A stretch of 64,000 nucleotides of DNA from Actinorugispora endophytica (GTDB lineage: Bacteria; Actinomycetota; Actinomycetes; Streptosporangiales; Streptosporangiaceae). A model generated the notes under the pieces. It was given only the letters and a program-made list of their open reading frames with translations. It had not been told where the DNA came from and did no database searches. A program made the translations under genes and the position numbers. Shown here piece by piece: positions 53,625 through 61,965 of this stretch (positions are counted from its first letter, which is position 1; the number at the start of each line of letters is the position of its first letter). Location of the stretch: positions 62,001-126,000 of the forward strand of contig NZ_SNYN01000006.1 of the NCBI RefSeq assembly GCF_004363075.1, in the 5' to 3' direction.

Positions 53625-53948
53625 ATGCCGTGGTTGCTGCTCATCGGAGCCGTCGTCGCTGAGGTCACCGGGACCATCGCGCTGCGCTTCTCCGACGGGT
53701 TCACCAAGCTCCTTCCCTCCGCGATCACCATCGTGGGCTACGGGACCGCCTTCTACCTGCTCTCCCAGGTGCTCCGGCAGGGAATGGGCATCGGCGTCGC
53801 CTACGGCGTCTGGGCGGCCCTGGGCGTCACCCTGGTGGCCGTCATCGGCGCGCTCTTCCTGGGCGACACCCTCACGTGGGTGCAGGTCGCGGGGATCGTC
53901 CTGGTGATCGCCGGAGTCGCCGCCCTGGAACTGGGCGGGGCGCACTGA
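53625..53948 (+). CDS. Small multidrug resistance (SMR) transporter
   Basis: The 107-residue four-helix membrane protein has the family's essential Glu in LLLIGAVVAEVTGTIALRFS (residue 13). Other family marks are SQVLRQGMGIGVAYGVWAALG (helix 3) and LTWVQVAGIVLVIAGVAALEL. SMR proteins such as EmrE and QacE exchange protons for cationic drugs, and guanidinium exporters share the fold, so the substrate is open. AGGAG precedes ATG 53625. IS110 remnant DNA begins one base after its stop codon. Confidence 0.92.
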   Translation: MPWLLLIGAVVAEVTGTIALRFSDGFTKLLPSAITIVGYGTAFYLLSQVLRQGMGIGVAYGVWAALGVTLVAVIGALFLGDTLTWVQVAGIVLVIAGVAALELGGAH

Positions 53949-54862
53949 CACCGACGCCCGCGCCGACCTGATCAAACGCCGCACCGCCGCGATCAACCAG
54001 CCCAAGGCCCACACCCACACCTGGCTGGAACACACCCCCGGCGACCTGACCACCCGCACCGGCCCCGCCGCGCTGGCCACACTGATCGGATCCGCCCCGC
54101 TCAGCGCCACCGTGCGCCACATCCTGACCGACCTGACCGACGAGATCGCCGCGCTCAACGAGCGGGTGCGCGACTAGGGAACCTCCGGCGGGGGGAATCG
54201 GGTACCGGTGGTTTTGTTGACGGTCGTGGGCTTTCTGCCCGTTTCGGGGCCGGGAAGGGCGGAAAGCCCACGACCGTCAACGGCCCCCTCACACGACGGA
54301 CACCGTGGGCGCGGCCCCGGCCCGCACCCGCCGTCGCCGCCCGCCGTCACCTCGCGATCCGCGTGGCGTGAGGCCGAAAGACCCACCCGAAGCACCGGTA
54401 CAAGAATCATCCCCGCGCCGGCAACTCCCTACGACACGCTGATCGCCCAACAGGTCACCCCCGCTGGCCCCCGCCCTGCTGGCCGTGCCCGGCATCGGCC
54501 CCATCGGCGCGGCGACCCTGATCGGCCAGATCGGCGCCCCCACCCGGTTCGCGACCTCGGCCCGACTCGCCCGCCACACCGGCTGCGCGCCCATCCCGGT
54601 TTTCTCCAGCGACCAGCAACGCCACCGCCCGCGCCGGGGCGGCAACCGCCGCCTCAACAGCGTGATCCACCAGGCCGCCATCACCCAGGCCCGCTGCCAT
54701 CCCCCCGCCCGCGCGTTCCTGGCCGCCAAAGAACCCGGCAAAGGCAAACGCGGCGCCTACCGCGCCCTCAAACGCCACCTCGTCGACGTCATCCACCGCG
54801 CCATGCTCACCGACCACACCGCCTGGACCCACAACGAAACCACCCACCAACACGCCGCTTGA
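53949..54862 (+). pseudogene. IS110-family transposase remnant, interrupted by a MITE and frameshifted
   Basis: A partial transposase is read in two pieces. Bases 53950-54174 encode RADLIKRRTAAINQ...TDLTDEIAALNERVRD (linker/helical region). Bases 54432-54862 continue as YDTLIAQQVT and, after an extra C in the run 54458-54462, as LLAVPGIGPIGAATLIGQIG...LKRHLVDVIHRAML (the C-terminal IS110/IS116 domain). The N-terminal DEDD domain is missing. The MITE of 253 bp lies exactly between Asp and Tyr codons (GAC-TA...TA-C GAC). The transposase is therefore dead three times over: 5' truncation, insertion and frameshift. Confidence 0.9.
54177..54429. mobile_element. Foldback MITE copy D, inside the IS110 remnant, with TA duplication
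   Basis: The 253-bp element has left end GGGAACCTCCGGCGGGGGG and right end CCGCGCCGGCAACTCCC, flanked by TA at 54175-54176 and 54430-54431. Removing the element and one TA restores GTGCGCGACTACGACACG, an uninterrupted transposase frame, so TA is a target-site duplication. The internal hairpin has 25-bp arms at 54216-54240 and 54257-54281 with one mismatch. Most of the left long arm is deleted compared with copies A and F. Confidence 0.93.
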
Positions 54863-55006
54863 CATAGAAGCGTCATCGACAGCGGTTGTGCGCGCGCCAG
54901 GCCGACGGCGGCCGGACCCGGCGCGCCGCTCAGGCGGTACTCGCCGAGATAGAGGTCACTCCAGGCGCTCCTCACCCCTTTAGAGGAAGTCTGAGCACGC
55001 GAAAAA

Positions 55007-55039
55007 GCCCCCCGCTCCACCGTGAAGGTGGCGGGGCGC
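55007..55039. terminator. Hairpin upstream of the two-gene module
   Basis: GCCCCCCGCTCCACC / GGTGGCGGGGCGC around the loop GTGAA has an A-run at 55002-55006, which is a T-tract for a minus-strand transcript. Its core (ACC-GTGAA-GGTGGCGGGG) resembles the hairpin at 55770-55798 on the other side of the module. Between the IS remnant and the module (54863-55146) I see no gene. Confidence 0.6.
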
Positions 55040-55146
55040 CTGTAATCTGAAACGCGGGCGCATGGCCGCTTGCGGACAGTCTCAGCATCCACCTGTTGTG
55101 TGAGCTAGGTAAAGGCTAGGGTTCCACTCTCGACAGTGGGTACATA

Positions 55147-55395
55147 ATGAGGGAACCTTGGGCGGCACGGTTGGGGTACTGGAAGAGGCATCAGAAGCCG
55201 GATGGCCAAAGAGCCCTCGAAACGTTCGAGGCCATGGGGTGGCGAATCGAGGATCCTCCTACTTACTACGCGGTCAAATGTCCGTGTGGTGACCACATGA
55301 CCCACATCCATCTCACCCCGGCCAACCCCCACCACTTCAAAGAGCGCGTCCGATGGGGCAAGCGCCAAAGCTGCATGAAGGAGGAAGACCAGTGA
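55147..55395 (+). CDS. Small Cys/His-containing protein, first gene of a two-gene accessory module
   Basis: The 82-residue protein has a basic N-terminal helix (LGYWKRHQKPDGQRALETFE), then WRIEDPPTYYAVKCPCGDHMTHIHLTPANPHHF and RQSCM. Cys45, Cys47, His50, His54 and Cys76 could form a metal site. The strand pattern recalls small HicA-like proteins, but the HicA catalytic block is not evident. It overlaps the next start codon (GTGA), so the two are translated together. GC is lower than in the surroundings, and the pair is surrounded by mobile-element remnants. Confidence 0.72.
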   Translation: MREPWAARLGYWKRHQKPDGQRALETFEAMGWRIEDPPTYYAVKCPCGDHMTHIHLTPANPHHFKERVRWGKRQSCMKEEDQ

Positions 55396-55742
55396 AGACC
55401 CAACCCGCAGTGATGGTTGTCGTCGACATCCACGTCAGCTTCCCGCAGCCGGTCACTAAGGAAGAGTTCCACCAGCGCGCCACACGCCTGATGGATGAGC
55501 TGATAGCTCTGAACGAGTGTAACGACGACATCGCAGACCCAGTGGTAAGTAGCGACGCTGGGGAAAGCCTGCTGACGGTGGAGGTCGTTGTAGTAAGTGA
55601 CGATCCCTTCGAGGCGACGAGCACTGCGCTGACGGTCCTGCGCACGGCCCTGCACGCAGCTGGAGCGGGGACATCCGGGTGGCCCACTGTGAGTCGCATG
55701 GAAAACCGGGCTGAGTCGCTTCCCGACCCCCTCTTCACTTGA
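55392..55742 (+). CDS. Small alpha/beta protein, second gene of the two-gene module
   Basis: The 116-residue protein starts at GTG 55392 within the stop of its partner. The layout is beta (AVMVVVDIHVSFP), helix (EFHQRATRLMDELIALNE), beta (LLTVEVVVVSD), helix (FEATSTALTVLRTALHAAG) and a Pro-rich end, a ferredoxin-like two-layer fold. No family is recognised. A strong hairpin follows at 55770. Either a regulator or antitoxin of the partner, or a complex subunit, would fit. Confidence 0.72.
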   Translation: MKTQPAVMVVVDIHVSFPQPVTKEEFHQRATRLMDELIALNECNDDIADPVVSSDAGESLLTVEVVVVSDDPFEATSTALTVLRTALHAAGAGTSGWPTVSRMENRAESLPDPLFT

Positions 55743-55769
55743 CCCGCATAAACTCAGGCACGACAAGGC

Positions 55770-55798
55770 GTCCCCGTTACCGTGATGGTGGCGGGGAC
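55770..55798. terminator. Terminator after the two-gene module
   Basis: GTCCCCGTTACC / GGTGGCGGGGAC with the loop GTGAT (two G-T pairs) lies 27 bp after the stop. Similar short hairpins are frequent in actinophage and integrative elements. Confidence 0.7.
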
Positions 55799-55839
55799 GG
55801 TCCTATGTGGGGCTACACCTCGTCCATGCCGAGGTAGGA

Positions 55840-56166
55840 GCGTCCCCCTGAGTAGTGGACTCCTTCTTGAGAACCTCCGGCGGGGGGAATCGGGTACCGG
55901 TGGTTTTGTTGACGGTCGTGGGCTTTCTGCCCGTTTCGGGGCCGGGAAGGGCGGAAAGCCCACGACCGTCAACGGCCCCCTCACACGACGGACACCGTGG
56001 GCGCGGCCCCGGCCCGCACCCGCCGTCGCCGCCCGCCGTCACCTCGCGATCCGCGTGGCGTGAGGCCGAACGACCCAGCCGAAGCACCGGCACGCCGAAA
56101 CACCCCCGCGCCGGAGCGTCCCTTGTGTTTCCGGTGTCAGAGATGTCCCCTACTCAGGGGGAACGC
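55840..56166. repeat. 20-bp inverted repeat split by MITE copy E
   Basis: GCGTCCCCCTGAGTAGTGGA (55840-55859) and TCCCCTACTCAGGGGGAACGC (56146-56166) are inverted copies with about two differences. Without copy E the spacer would be about 30 nt, so they formed a hairpin before insertion. It adjoins the integrase remnant and could be a terminator or part of an attachment region. Confidence 0.6.
55869..56122. mobile_element. Foldback MITE copy E, next to the integrase remnant
   Basis: The 254-bp element has left end GAGAACCTCCGGCGGGGGG and right end CCGCGCCGGAGCGTCCC. It is identical by eye to copy D over about 200 nt, so both moved recently. Its flanks are TT at 55867-55868 and 56123-56124 rather than TA. 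It lies in the loop of a 20-bp inverted repeat. Confidence 0.85.
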
Positions 56167-56475
56167 CCGCGTGCCCTGGTGGCCGGGGGAGTGATCCCCG
56201 AGCGGGAGACGGGGAAGCCCTTCAGCTCCTCGCGTGAGTGCGGGTTTCACGCGCCGCGTCACCACTTCGCATCCGTGACCCTGGACTCCGGAGTGTCGAT
56301 CAAGGCGTTTGCCGAGTACCTGGGCCACACCGACCCGGGATTCACGCTCCGGACGTACGCGCACATGATGCCCGCGAGTGATGAGCGCATGCGTGAGGCC
56401 ATCGACCGCGCGTGGGCGTCAGTCGATGGCCTCGGGCAGGAGAGTGCACCAGATGTGCACCAGCACCCCGGATAG
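56142..56475 (+). pseudogene. Tyrosine recombinase (integrase) C-terminal remnant
   Basis: Only the C-terminal part of a phage/ICE-type integrase remains. It reads RALVAGGVIPERETGKPF, then HAPRHHFASVTLDSGVSIKA (H-x-x-R), YLGHTDPGFTLRTYAHMMP (Gly-His and the nucleophile Tyr) and SDERMREAIDRAW. The N-terminal SAM-like domain and the first catalytic Arg are missing; MITE copy E lies at its truncated side. It shows that an integrated element once occupied the space between glnE and glnA1. The remaining fragment cannot be functional on its own. Confidence 0.87.
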
Positions 56476-56507
56476 GGGACTCAAGCGCAGATCAGCGCTT
56501 TCCCTGT

Positions 56508-57932
56508 CTAGATGTCGTAGTAGAGCTCGAACTCGCGCGGGTGCGGGCGCAGACGCAGGGAGTCGATCTCCTCGGTGCGCTTGTAGTCGATGTAGGTCTC
56601 GATGAGGTCCTCGGTGAAGACACCGCCCTCGACCAGGTAGTCGTGGTCGGACTCCAGGTTGTCCAGGACCGCGTCCAGGGACGCCGGGACCTTGGCGATC
56701 TCCGCGGCCTCCTCCGGGGGAAGCTCGTAGAGGTCCTTGTCCAGCGGCTCCGGCGGCTCGATCTTGTTCTTGATGCCGTCGATGCCCGCCATCAGCATGG
56801 CCGAGAAGGCCAGGTACGGGTTGGCCGAGGGGTCCGGGACCCGGAACTCCAGGCGCTTGGCCTTCGGGTTGGAGCCGGTCAGCGGGATGCGCACGCAGGC
56901 GGAGCGGTTGCGCTGCGAGTACACCAGGTTGATCGGGGCCTCGTAGCCCGGGACCAGGCGGTGGTAGGAGTTCACCGTCGGGTTGGTGAACGCCAGCAGC
57001 GACGAGGCGTGCTTGAGCAGGCCGCCGATGTAGTAGCGCGCGGTGTCGGACAGCTGCGCGTAGCCGCCCTCGTCGAAGAACAGCGGGGAGCCGTCCTTCC
57101 ACAGGCTCTGGTGGCAGTGCATGCCCGAGCCGTTGTCGCCGAACAGGGGCTTGGGCATGAACGTGACCGTCTTGCCCGCCTCGTTGGCGACGTTCTTCAC
57201 GATGTACTTGAACAGCTGCACGCGGTCGGCCTGCTGGAGCAGCGTGCCGAACTTGAAGCCGATCTCGGACTGGCCGGCGGTGCCCACCTCGTGGTGCTGG
57301 AGCTCCACCGGGATCCCGGCCTCGATCAGGGCGCGGGACATGCGCGAGCGCAGGTCGCTGTAGTGGTCACCGGGCTCGACCGGGAAGTAGCCGCCCTTGT
57401 AGCGGGGGCGGTAGCCGAGGTTGCCGCCCTCCCGCTTGGTCCCGGTGTTCCAGGCGCCCTCGACGGAGTCGATCGAGTAGAAGCCGCCGTTGGGCTTGGT
57501 CTCGAAGGTGACGTCGTCGAAGATGTAGAACTCGGCCTCGGGGCCGAAGAACGCGGTGTCGGCGATCCCGGTGCTCTTGAGGTACGCCTCCGCCTTGCGG
57601 GCGACGTTGCGCGGGTCGCGGCTGTAGGACTCCAGCGTGAACGGGTCGTGCACGAAGAAGGTGATGTTCAGCGTCTTGTACTCGCGGAACGGGTCGATGA
57701 CCGCGGTGCTCAGGTCCGGCAGCAGCACCATGTCGGACTCGTGGATCGCCTGGAAGCCGCGGATCGACGAACCGTCGAACATCTGGCCATTGGTGAAGAA
57801 GTCCGCGTCGATGTTCTCGACCGGGAGCGTCACGTGGTTGACGCCGCCGAACAGGTCGGTGAACCTGACGTCGACGAACTGGACGCCCTCTTCGCGGATA
57901 TAAGCGAGAACCTCATCGGCACTGCTGAACAA
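56508..57932 (-). CDS. glnA1: Glutamine synthetase type I-beta, GlnA1
   Basis: The 474-residue main glutamine synthetase forms a dodecamer. It has [64 protein letters not shown] and NRSACVRIP. The adenylylation site is [10 protein letters not shown] (Tyr near position 400), the target of GlnE. Start TTG 57932 has GGAGG six bases upstream. A GlnR box with two site pairs lies 111 bp upstream of the start codon, so nitrogen-limited expression is expected. Confidence 0.97.
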   Translation of the reverse strand: MFSSADEVLAYIREEGVQFVDVRFTDLFGGVNHVTLPVENIDADFFTNGQMFDGSSIRGFQAIHESDMVLLPDLSTAVIDPFREYKTLNITFFVHDPFTLESYSRDPRNVARKAEAYLKSTGIADTAFFGPEAEFYIFDDVTFETKPNGGFYSIDSVEGAWNTGTKREGGNLGYRPRYKGGYFPVEPGDHYSDLRSRMSRALIEAGIPVELQHHEVGTAGQSEIGFKFGTLLQQADRVQLFKYIVKNVANEAGKTVTFMPKPLFGDNGSGMHCHQSLWKDGSPLFFDEGGYAQLSDTARYYIGGLLKHASSLLAFTNPTVNSYHRLVPGYEAPINLVYSQRNRSACVRIPLTGSNPKAKRLEFRVPDPSANPYLAFSAMLMAGIDGIKNKIEPPEPLDKDLYELPPEEAAEIAKVPASLDAVLDNLESDHDYLVEGGVFTEDLIETYIDYKRTEEIDSLRLRPHPREFELYYDI

Positions 57933-58042
57933 GATTACCTCCGTGCAGGTGTCAGAGGCCGTGCGGGCAGGTCACTCGCTTCGTCGCGAGTATCCAACCC
58001 ACCACCACCTCCCGGCTACGAATGCGACGCTAGGAGCGGCCG

Positions 58043-58080
58043 ATTTCCGACCCGTGTCCCATATGTTTCACGCATGTTAC
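58043..58080 (-). promoter_or_regulatory. GlnR binding box of glnA1
   Basis: Read on the minus strand, GTAAC-n6-GAAAC-n6-GACAC-n6-GAAAT runs from 58080 to 58043 with exact six-base spacers. This is the a1-b1-a2-b2 pattern of GlnR boxes (gTnAC/GaAAC repeats) in actinobacteria. It lies upstream of glnA1. Confidence 0.88.
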
Positions 58081-58175
58081 GGCGGCGGTGGTTTTCCCGC
58101 GTGACCTCCGGGATCACCCCTCCGCCGGGTCAAGGGTCGGCAAAGGGTCCCGCGGGCTCCGAGTACGGTGGGGCC

Positions 58176-58664
58176 ATGGGCGAATCGAGAGGTCACGACG
58201 GTCGTATCGGGGCCGCGGACGGTGACGGCGGGTCGGAGTTCCACCACCGGGGCAGCCGGCTGGGCCTACCGGTGTCGGGTCCCGGGTCGGTCCCCGGGTT
58301 CGGCCGCCGCCTGGCCGCGCTCGTCGTCGACTGGTTCGTCGCCGCCTTCCTGGCGACCCTGCTCTTCGGCGCGCCCTCGGTCTGGAACCCCCGGCCCGAG
58401 GAGGCAACCGGCGGAGCCTGGTGGCTGCCCATCGTGGTCTTCGCGCTGCTCACCATAGTGCTGCTGAGCCTGTTCGGCACCACCTTCGGCAAGCGCCTGG
58501 TCGGCGTCCGGATCGCCGCGACGGGGGAGCGCCCGCTGCCGTGGCCCGTCGCGATGATGGTGCGCACCGCGCTGCTGTGCCTGGTGATCCCCGCCGTCGT
58601 CTACGACCGCGACCAGCGCGGCCTGCACGACCGCGCCGCCGGCACCGTCAGCCGCCGGTTCTAG
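58176..58664 (+). CDS. RDD-family membrane protein
   Basis: The 162-residue protein has a hydrophilic N-terminus of about 45 residues, then the RDD core: FGRRLAALVVDWFVAAFLAT, WWLPIVVFALLTIVLLSLFG, TTFGKRLVGVRIA and MVRTALLCLVIPAVVYDRDQRGLHDRAAGT. Some RDD proteins act in ion exchange. It is the conserved neighbour of glnA1, as in Mycobacterium, and is divergent from it. The TAG stop is shared with MITE copy F. Confidence 0.87.
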   Translation: MGESRGHDGRIGAADGDGGSEFHHRGSRLGLPVSGPGSVPGFGRRLAALVVDWFVAAFLATLLFGAPSVWNPRPEEATGGAWWLPIVVFALLTIVLLSLFGTTFGKRLVGVRIAATGERPLPWPVAMMVRTALLCLVIPAVVYDRDQRGLHDRAAGTVSRRF

Positions 58665-59013
58665 GGAACCTTCGGCGCGGGGGTGTTTCGGCGTGCCGGT
58701 GCTTCGGGTGGGTCTTTCGGCCTCCTGTCACGCGGATCGCGGGGTCACGGCGGGCGGCGACGGCGGGGGCGGGTCGGGGCCGCGCCCACGGTGTCCGTTT
58801 CGCGTGGTTTCCGTTGGTGATCTTGCTGTTTCCCCCCGAGAACCTTGACTTCGGGGGGAAACGGCAAGATCGCCGGACATTCGAGGGCCGGTTCCGCCCC
58901 CACCCGGAATGATCTTGGGCTTTCCGCCCTTCCAGGCCCCGAAACGGGCAGAAAGCCCACGACCGTCAACAAAACCACCGATGCCCGAATTCATCCCCGC
59001 GCCGGAGGTTCCC
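58664..59013. mobile_element. Foldback MITE copy F (full length, at the stop codon of the RDD gene)
   Basis: The 350-bp element has left end GGGAACCTTCGGCGCGGGGG and right end CCGCGCCGGAGGTTCCC, flanked by TA at 58662-58663 and 59014-59015. Both long arms are present. The inner part carries an extra hairpin (GATCTTGCTGTTTCCCCCCG pairing with CGGGGGGAAACGGCAAGATC, one mismatch). Removing the element leaves TTC TAG, so it entered a TAG stop and preserved it. Confidence 0.88.
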
Positions 59014-59050
59014 TAGCGCCCCGCGTCCGGTAGGGGTGCGGTGAAGGCGA

Positions 59051-59088
59051 GGAGGGGCCCGGTCCACCACCACGGACCGGGCCCCTCC
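59051..59088. terminator. Hairpin downstream of the DUF4191 gene
   Basis: Perfect 15-bp arms GGAGGGGCCCGGTCC / GGACCGGGCCCCTCC with loop ACCACCAC lie between copy F and the DUF4191 stop. Confidence 0.85.
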
Positions 59089-59099
59089 GGGGTTCGTTG

Positions 59100-59828
59100 T
59101 CAGCGTTTCTGCCGGGGGGGCTTGGGCATCTTGACGCCCTTGGGCATCGGGCCGCGCGGGGTCTGCACCGCGGCGGGCAGCGCCTTGAGCCGGTAGCGCA
59201 GCTCCGCGACCCGGGGCTTGTCCAGGTTGCGCGGAAGCTTGAGCATGCGCTTCTGCAGCTCCGAGACCTTGACCTGGCCTTCCTCGTTGCCGACCTGCAC
59301 GTCGTAGATGGGGGTGTCGTAGGCCACCCGCATCACTCGCTTGCGCTCGGCCGCGAGCAGGGACTTCAGGCGGGACGGGTCGCCCTCGCCGACCAGGACC
59401 ACCCCGGGGCGGCCCACCGCCCGGTGCACGATGTCCATGTTGCGGTTGGCGTTCACGCCCGGTTCGACCGTCCAGTCGCCGCGCATGTTCTGCAGGATCG
59501 CCATCCCCGCGCCGAGCTGCCCGTCCAGCATCTTGTACTGGACCTGCTGCGCGCTGCGGGTGAAGACGATGAAGCCCGCCAGGAACGCCACGGGGACGCC
59601 CAGGAGCAGCGGGTACAGCCAGGAGCTGGTGAGGAAGGCGATCAGGACGGCCAGCGCCAGTACGCCCACCGCGACTCCGACCGCGATCGGAATGCTCTTG
59701 GGGCTCTGCTGGTGCACGACCTTGGCGACCATGCGGATCTGCTTGAGCCTGCCGGGCTGCTTCTCAGCGCCCCCGCCCTTGGCGGCGTCCGCCGGGCCGG
59801 TCTTGGTGTCCTTGGGCTTTTTCGCCAT
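59100..59828 (-). CDS. DUF4191 membrane protein
   Basis: The 242-residue protein has a basic N-terminus (MAKKPKDTKTG), two adjacent spans (SIPIAVGVAVGVLALAVLIAF, WLYPLLLGVPVAFLAGFIVF), then a soluble domain with RAVGRPGVVLVGEGDPSRLKSLLAAE and a Pro/Lys-rich tail. DUF4191 occurs next to lipA in most actinobacteria (Rv2219 in M. tuberculosis). No function is proven. It lies 91 bp downstream of lipA on the same strand and may be co-transcribed. Confidence 0.88.
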   Translation of the reverse strand: MAKKPKDTKTGPADAAKGGGAEKQPGRLKQIRMVAKVVHQQSPKSIPIAVGVAVGVLALAVLIAFLTSSWLYPLLLGVPVAFLAGFIVFTRSAQQVQYKMLDGQLGAGMAILQNMRGDWTVEPGVNANRNMDIVHRAVGRPGVVLVGEGDPSRLKSLLAAERKRVMRVAYDTPIYDVQVGNEEGQVKVSELQKRMLKLPRNLDKPRVAELRYRLKALPAAVQTPRGPMPKGVKMPKPPRQKR

Positions 59829-59919
59829 GTTCCCAGGATAGGCCGACCGGAAGAGCGAACGTGAAACGGCAGCCCTCGGACTGCCGTTTCAGGTTGGTCA
59901 CGTTGTGGCGCGCGACGGG

Positions 59920-60864
59920 TCAGGAGTCGCTCGGGAGTGCCGCCCCGCGCTTCTCGAGGGCCTGCTTGTACAGCCGGCCCGCCCGGTACGACGAGCGCAC
60001 CAGCGGCCCCGACATCACACCCGCGAAGCCGATCTCCTCGGCCTCCTGCCCCAGCTCCACGAACTCCTGGGGCTTGACCCAGCGGTCGATCGGGTGGTGC
60101 AGCTTGGACGGGCGCAGGTACTGCGTGATCGTGAGCAGGTCGCAGCCGGCCTCGTGCAGGTCGCGCATGGCCTGGCTGATCTCCTCGCGCTCCTCGCCCA
60201 TGCCCAGGATCAGGTTGGACTTGGTGACCAGCCCCTCCTCCCGGGCCCGGGTGATGACCTCAAGGGAACGCTCGTACCGGAAGCCGGGCCGGATCCGCTT
60301 GAAGATGCGGGGCACGGTCTCGATGTTGTGGGCCAGCACCTCGGGGCGGGTCCCGAAGACCTCGGCCAGCTGCGCGGGATCGGCGTTGAAGTCCGGGATC
60401 AGCAGCTCCACCCCGGTGCCGGGGTTGAGCTCGTGGATCTTGCGGACCGTCTCGGCGTACAGCCACGCGCCGCCGTCGTCCAGGTCGTCGCGGGCCACAC
60501 CCGTGACGGTCGCGTACTTCAGGCCCATGGTGCGGACCGACTCGGCGACCTTCAGCGGCTCGCGGCGGTCCAGCGCGCTGGGCTTGCCCGTGGCGATCTG
60601 GCAGAAGTCGCAGCGCCGGGTGCACTGGTCGCCGCCGATGAGGAAGGTGGCCTCGCGGTCCTCCCAGCACTCGTAGATGTTGGGGCACCCGGCCTCCTGG
60701 CACACCGTGTGCAGGCCTTCGCTCTTGACCAGCGAGTGCAGCTCGGTGTACTCCGGGCCCATCTTCGCCTTGATCTTGATCCACGGCGGCTTCTTCTCGA
60801 TGGGGGTCGCGCTGTTTCGCGCCTCCACCCGAAGCAGCTTGCGTCCCTCAGGAGCGATGCTCAA
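59920..60864 (-). CDS. lipA: Lipoyl synthase
   Basis: The 314-residue radical SAM enzyme inserts sulfur into protein-bound octanoate to make the lipoyl cofactor. The auxiliary cluster motif is [12 protein letters not shown], the radical SAM cluster CTRRCDFC, and the C-terminal RSSYRAG holds the serine ligand. TTG 60864 with GGAAAGGAAGG upstream is preferred over GTG 60888, which would place the start before the ribosome site. It lies 51 bp downstream of lipB. Its likely targets include SucB, encoded nearby. Confidence 0.95.
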   Translation of the reverse strand: MSIAPEGRKLLRVEARNSATPIEKKPPWIKIKAKMGPEYTELHSLVKSEGLHTVCQEAGCPNIYECWEDREATFLIGGDQCTRRCDFCQIATGKPSALDRREPLKVAESVRTMGLKYATVTGVARDDLDDGGAWLYAETVRKIHELNPGTGVELLIPDFNADPAQLAEVFGTRPEVLAHNIETVPRIFKRIRPGFRYERSLEVITRAREEGLVTKSNLILGMGEEREEISQAMRDLHEAGCDLLTITQYLRPSKLHHPIDRWVKPQEFVELGQEAEEIGFAGVMSGPLVRSSYRAGRLYKQALEKRGAALPSDS

Positions 60865-60915
60865 AGCCGGCCTTCCTTTCCTTTGCACCCTTGCGGGGGT
60901 CAGCTCGACGGGGGT

Positions 60916-61617
60916 TCAGGCGTCCGCGGGCTCGGGGAGCACGGGCACGCCCTCGGCCCGCCGGTAGGCGCTCGCGCCGAGCGCCGCGGCCAGGTGGCGT
61001 TCGGTCGACGCCAGGATGTCGGACACCCGGACCCCGCGGCCCAGTTCGGCCGAGAGGGAGGTGACACCGGCGTCCGAGATGCCGCAGGGCACGATCCGGT
61101 CGAACCAGGACAGGTCATTGTCGCAGTTCACCGCGAACCCGTGCATCGTCACGCCCTTGGCGACGCGGCAGCCGATCGCGGCGATCTTGCGCTCGACCAG
61201 CCCCCGTACGGGGTCCGCGTCGAGCCACACGCCGGTGCGGCCCTCCACCCGTTTGCCGACGAGGCCGAACTCGTCGAGCAGACCGATGACGGCCTCCTCC
61301 AGCGTGCGCACGTAGGCGACGACGTCCATCGGGTCGGGCAGCCTGACGATGGGGTAGGCGGTGAGCTGGCCGGGGCCGTGCCAGGTGATCTTTCCGCCGC
61401 GGTCGATGTCGAAGACGGGAGCGCCTGGGTCGGTCTGCGGGCGGTCCCAGGGCCCCGTCCGCTTTCCGGCGGTGTAGACGGGCTCGTGCTCGAGGAGCAG
61501 TACGGTGTCCGGCAGCCGGTCGGCGACGCGGTGCCGGTGGAGCCGCCGCTGGAGCTCCCAGCCCTCCTCGTAGGGGACCGGTGCCTCGCCCAACCACTGA
61601 TAAAGGAGCTCACTCAC
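60916..61617 (-). CDS. lipB: Octanoyl-(acyl carrier protein):protein octanoyltransferase
   Basis: The 233-residue enzyme transfers octanoate from ACP to the lipoyl-domain lysine. It has [38 protein letters not shown], the catalytic Lys in [20 protein letters not shown] and the catalytic Cys in [19 protein letters not shown] 61617, after GGTGGGAT, is the likely start. It comes just before lipA on the same strand, so the two steps of lipoate assembly are encoded together. Confidence 0.94.
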   Translation of the reverse strand: MSELLYQWLGEAPVPYEEGWELQRRLHRHRVADRLPDTVLLLEHEPVYTAGKRTGPWDRPQTDPGAPVFDIDRGGKITWHGPGQLTAYPIVRLPDPMDVVAYVRTLEEAVIGLLDEFGLVGKRVEGRTGVWLDADPVRGLVERKIAAIGCRVAKGVTMHGFAVNCDNDLSWFDRIVPCGISDAGVTSLSAELGRGVRVSDILASTERHLAAALGASAYRRAEGVPVLPEPADA

Positions 61618-61924
61618 ACATCCCACCTTATGCTCTTTCCCCGGCTTCGGGACGGGCGGACGGAGCCGCGCGGACGCCCTGGGGCGCCCGGAACAAACCG
61701 GGAGGGAGGGGTGTTCGCCCGCCCGGGCAGTGGCGTGGATCACTTAACGTCCGGCCCGTGGCCACCCAACCACGTTCGGTGATAGCGTGGTCACGTTCGC
61801 GTTAAGCGGATGTGTCATCTCCTGATGAGTCCCGTACCCATCCCTGCGATCCGTGTCGGGGGGCCGGAGCGCACGAGGACCTTTGGTGGTGGGGATCACC
61901 AGGGGATGATGGTGGGGTAACAAC
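61618..61924. other. Intergenic region upstream of lipB
   Basis: These 307 bp must hold the lipB promoter. GCGTGGTCACG (61786-61796) and GTTAA elements are visible, but I cannot place -35 and -10 boxes with confidence. Short frames here do not look coding. Confidence 0.35.
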
Positions 61925-61958
61925 GGTGGGGCGGCACCCGTTCGGGTGCCGCCCCACC
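61925..61958. terminator. Terminator after sucB
   Basis: Perfect 15-bp arms GGTGGGGCGGCACCC / GGGTGCCGCCCCACC enclose the loop GTTC, seven bases after the sucB stop. Confidence 0.88.
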
Positions 61959-61965
61959 GGTCTTC

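Noticed and set aside
50837-53662. A 941-codon plus-strand frame opposite glnE
   Set aside because: It is the antisense shadow of glnE, rich in Arg/His/Gln/Pro with no recognisable domain.
54863-56508. A tRNA gene as the integration site of the island
   Set aside because: I could not find an acceptor stem with a T-loop (GTTCGAATC-type) sequence near either end. The insertion site is unknown.
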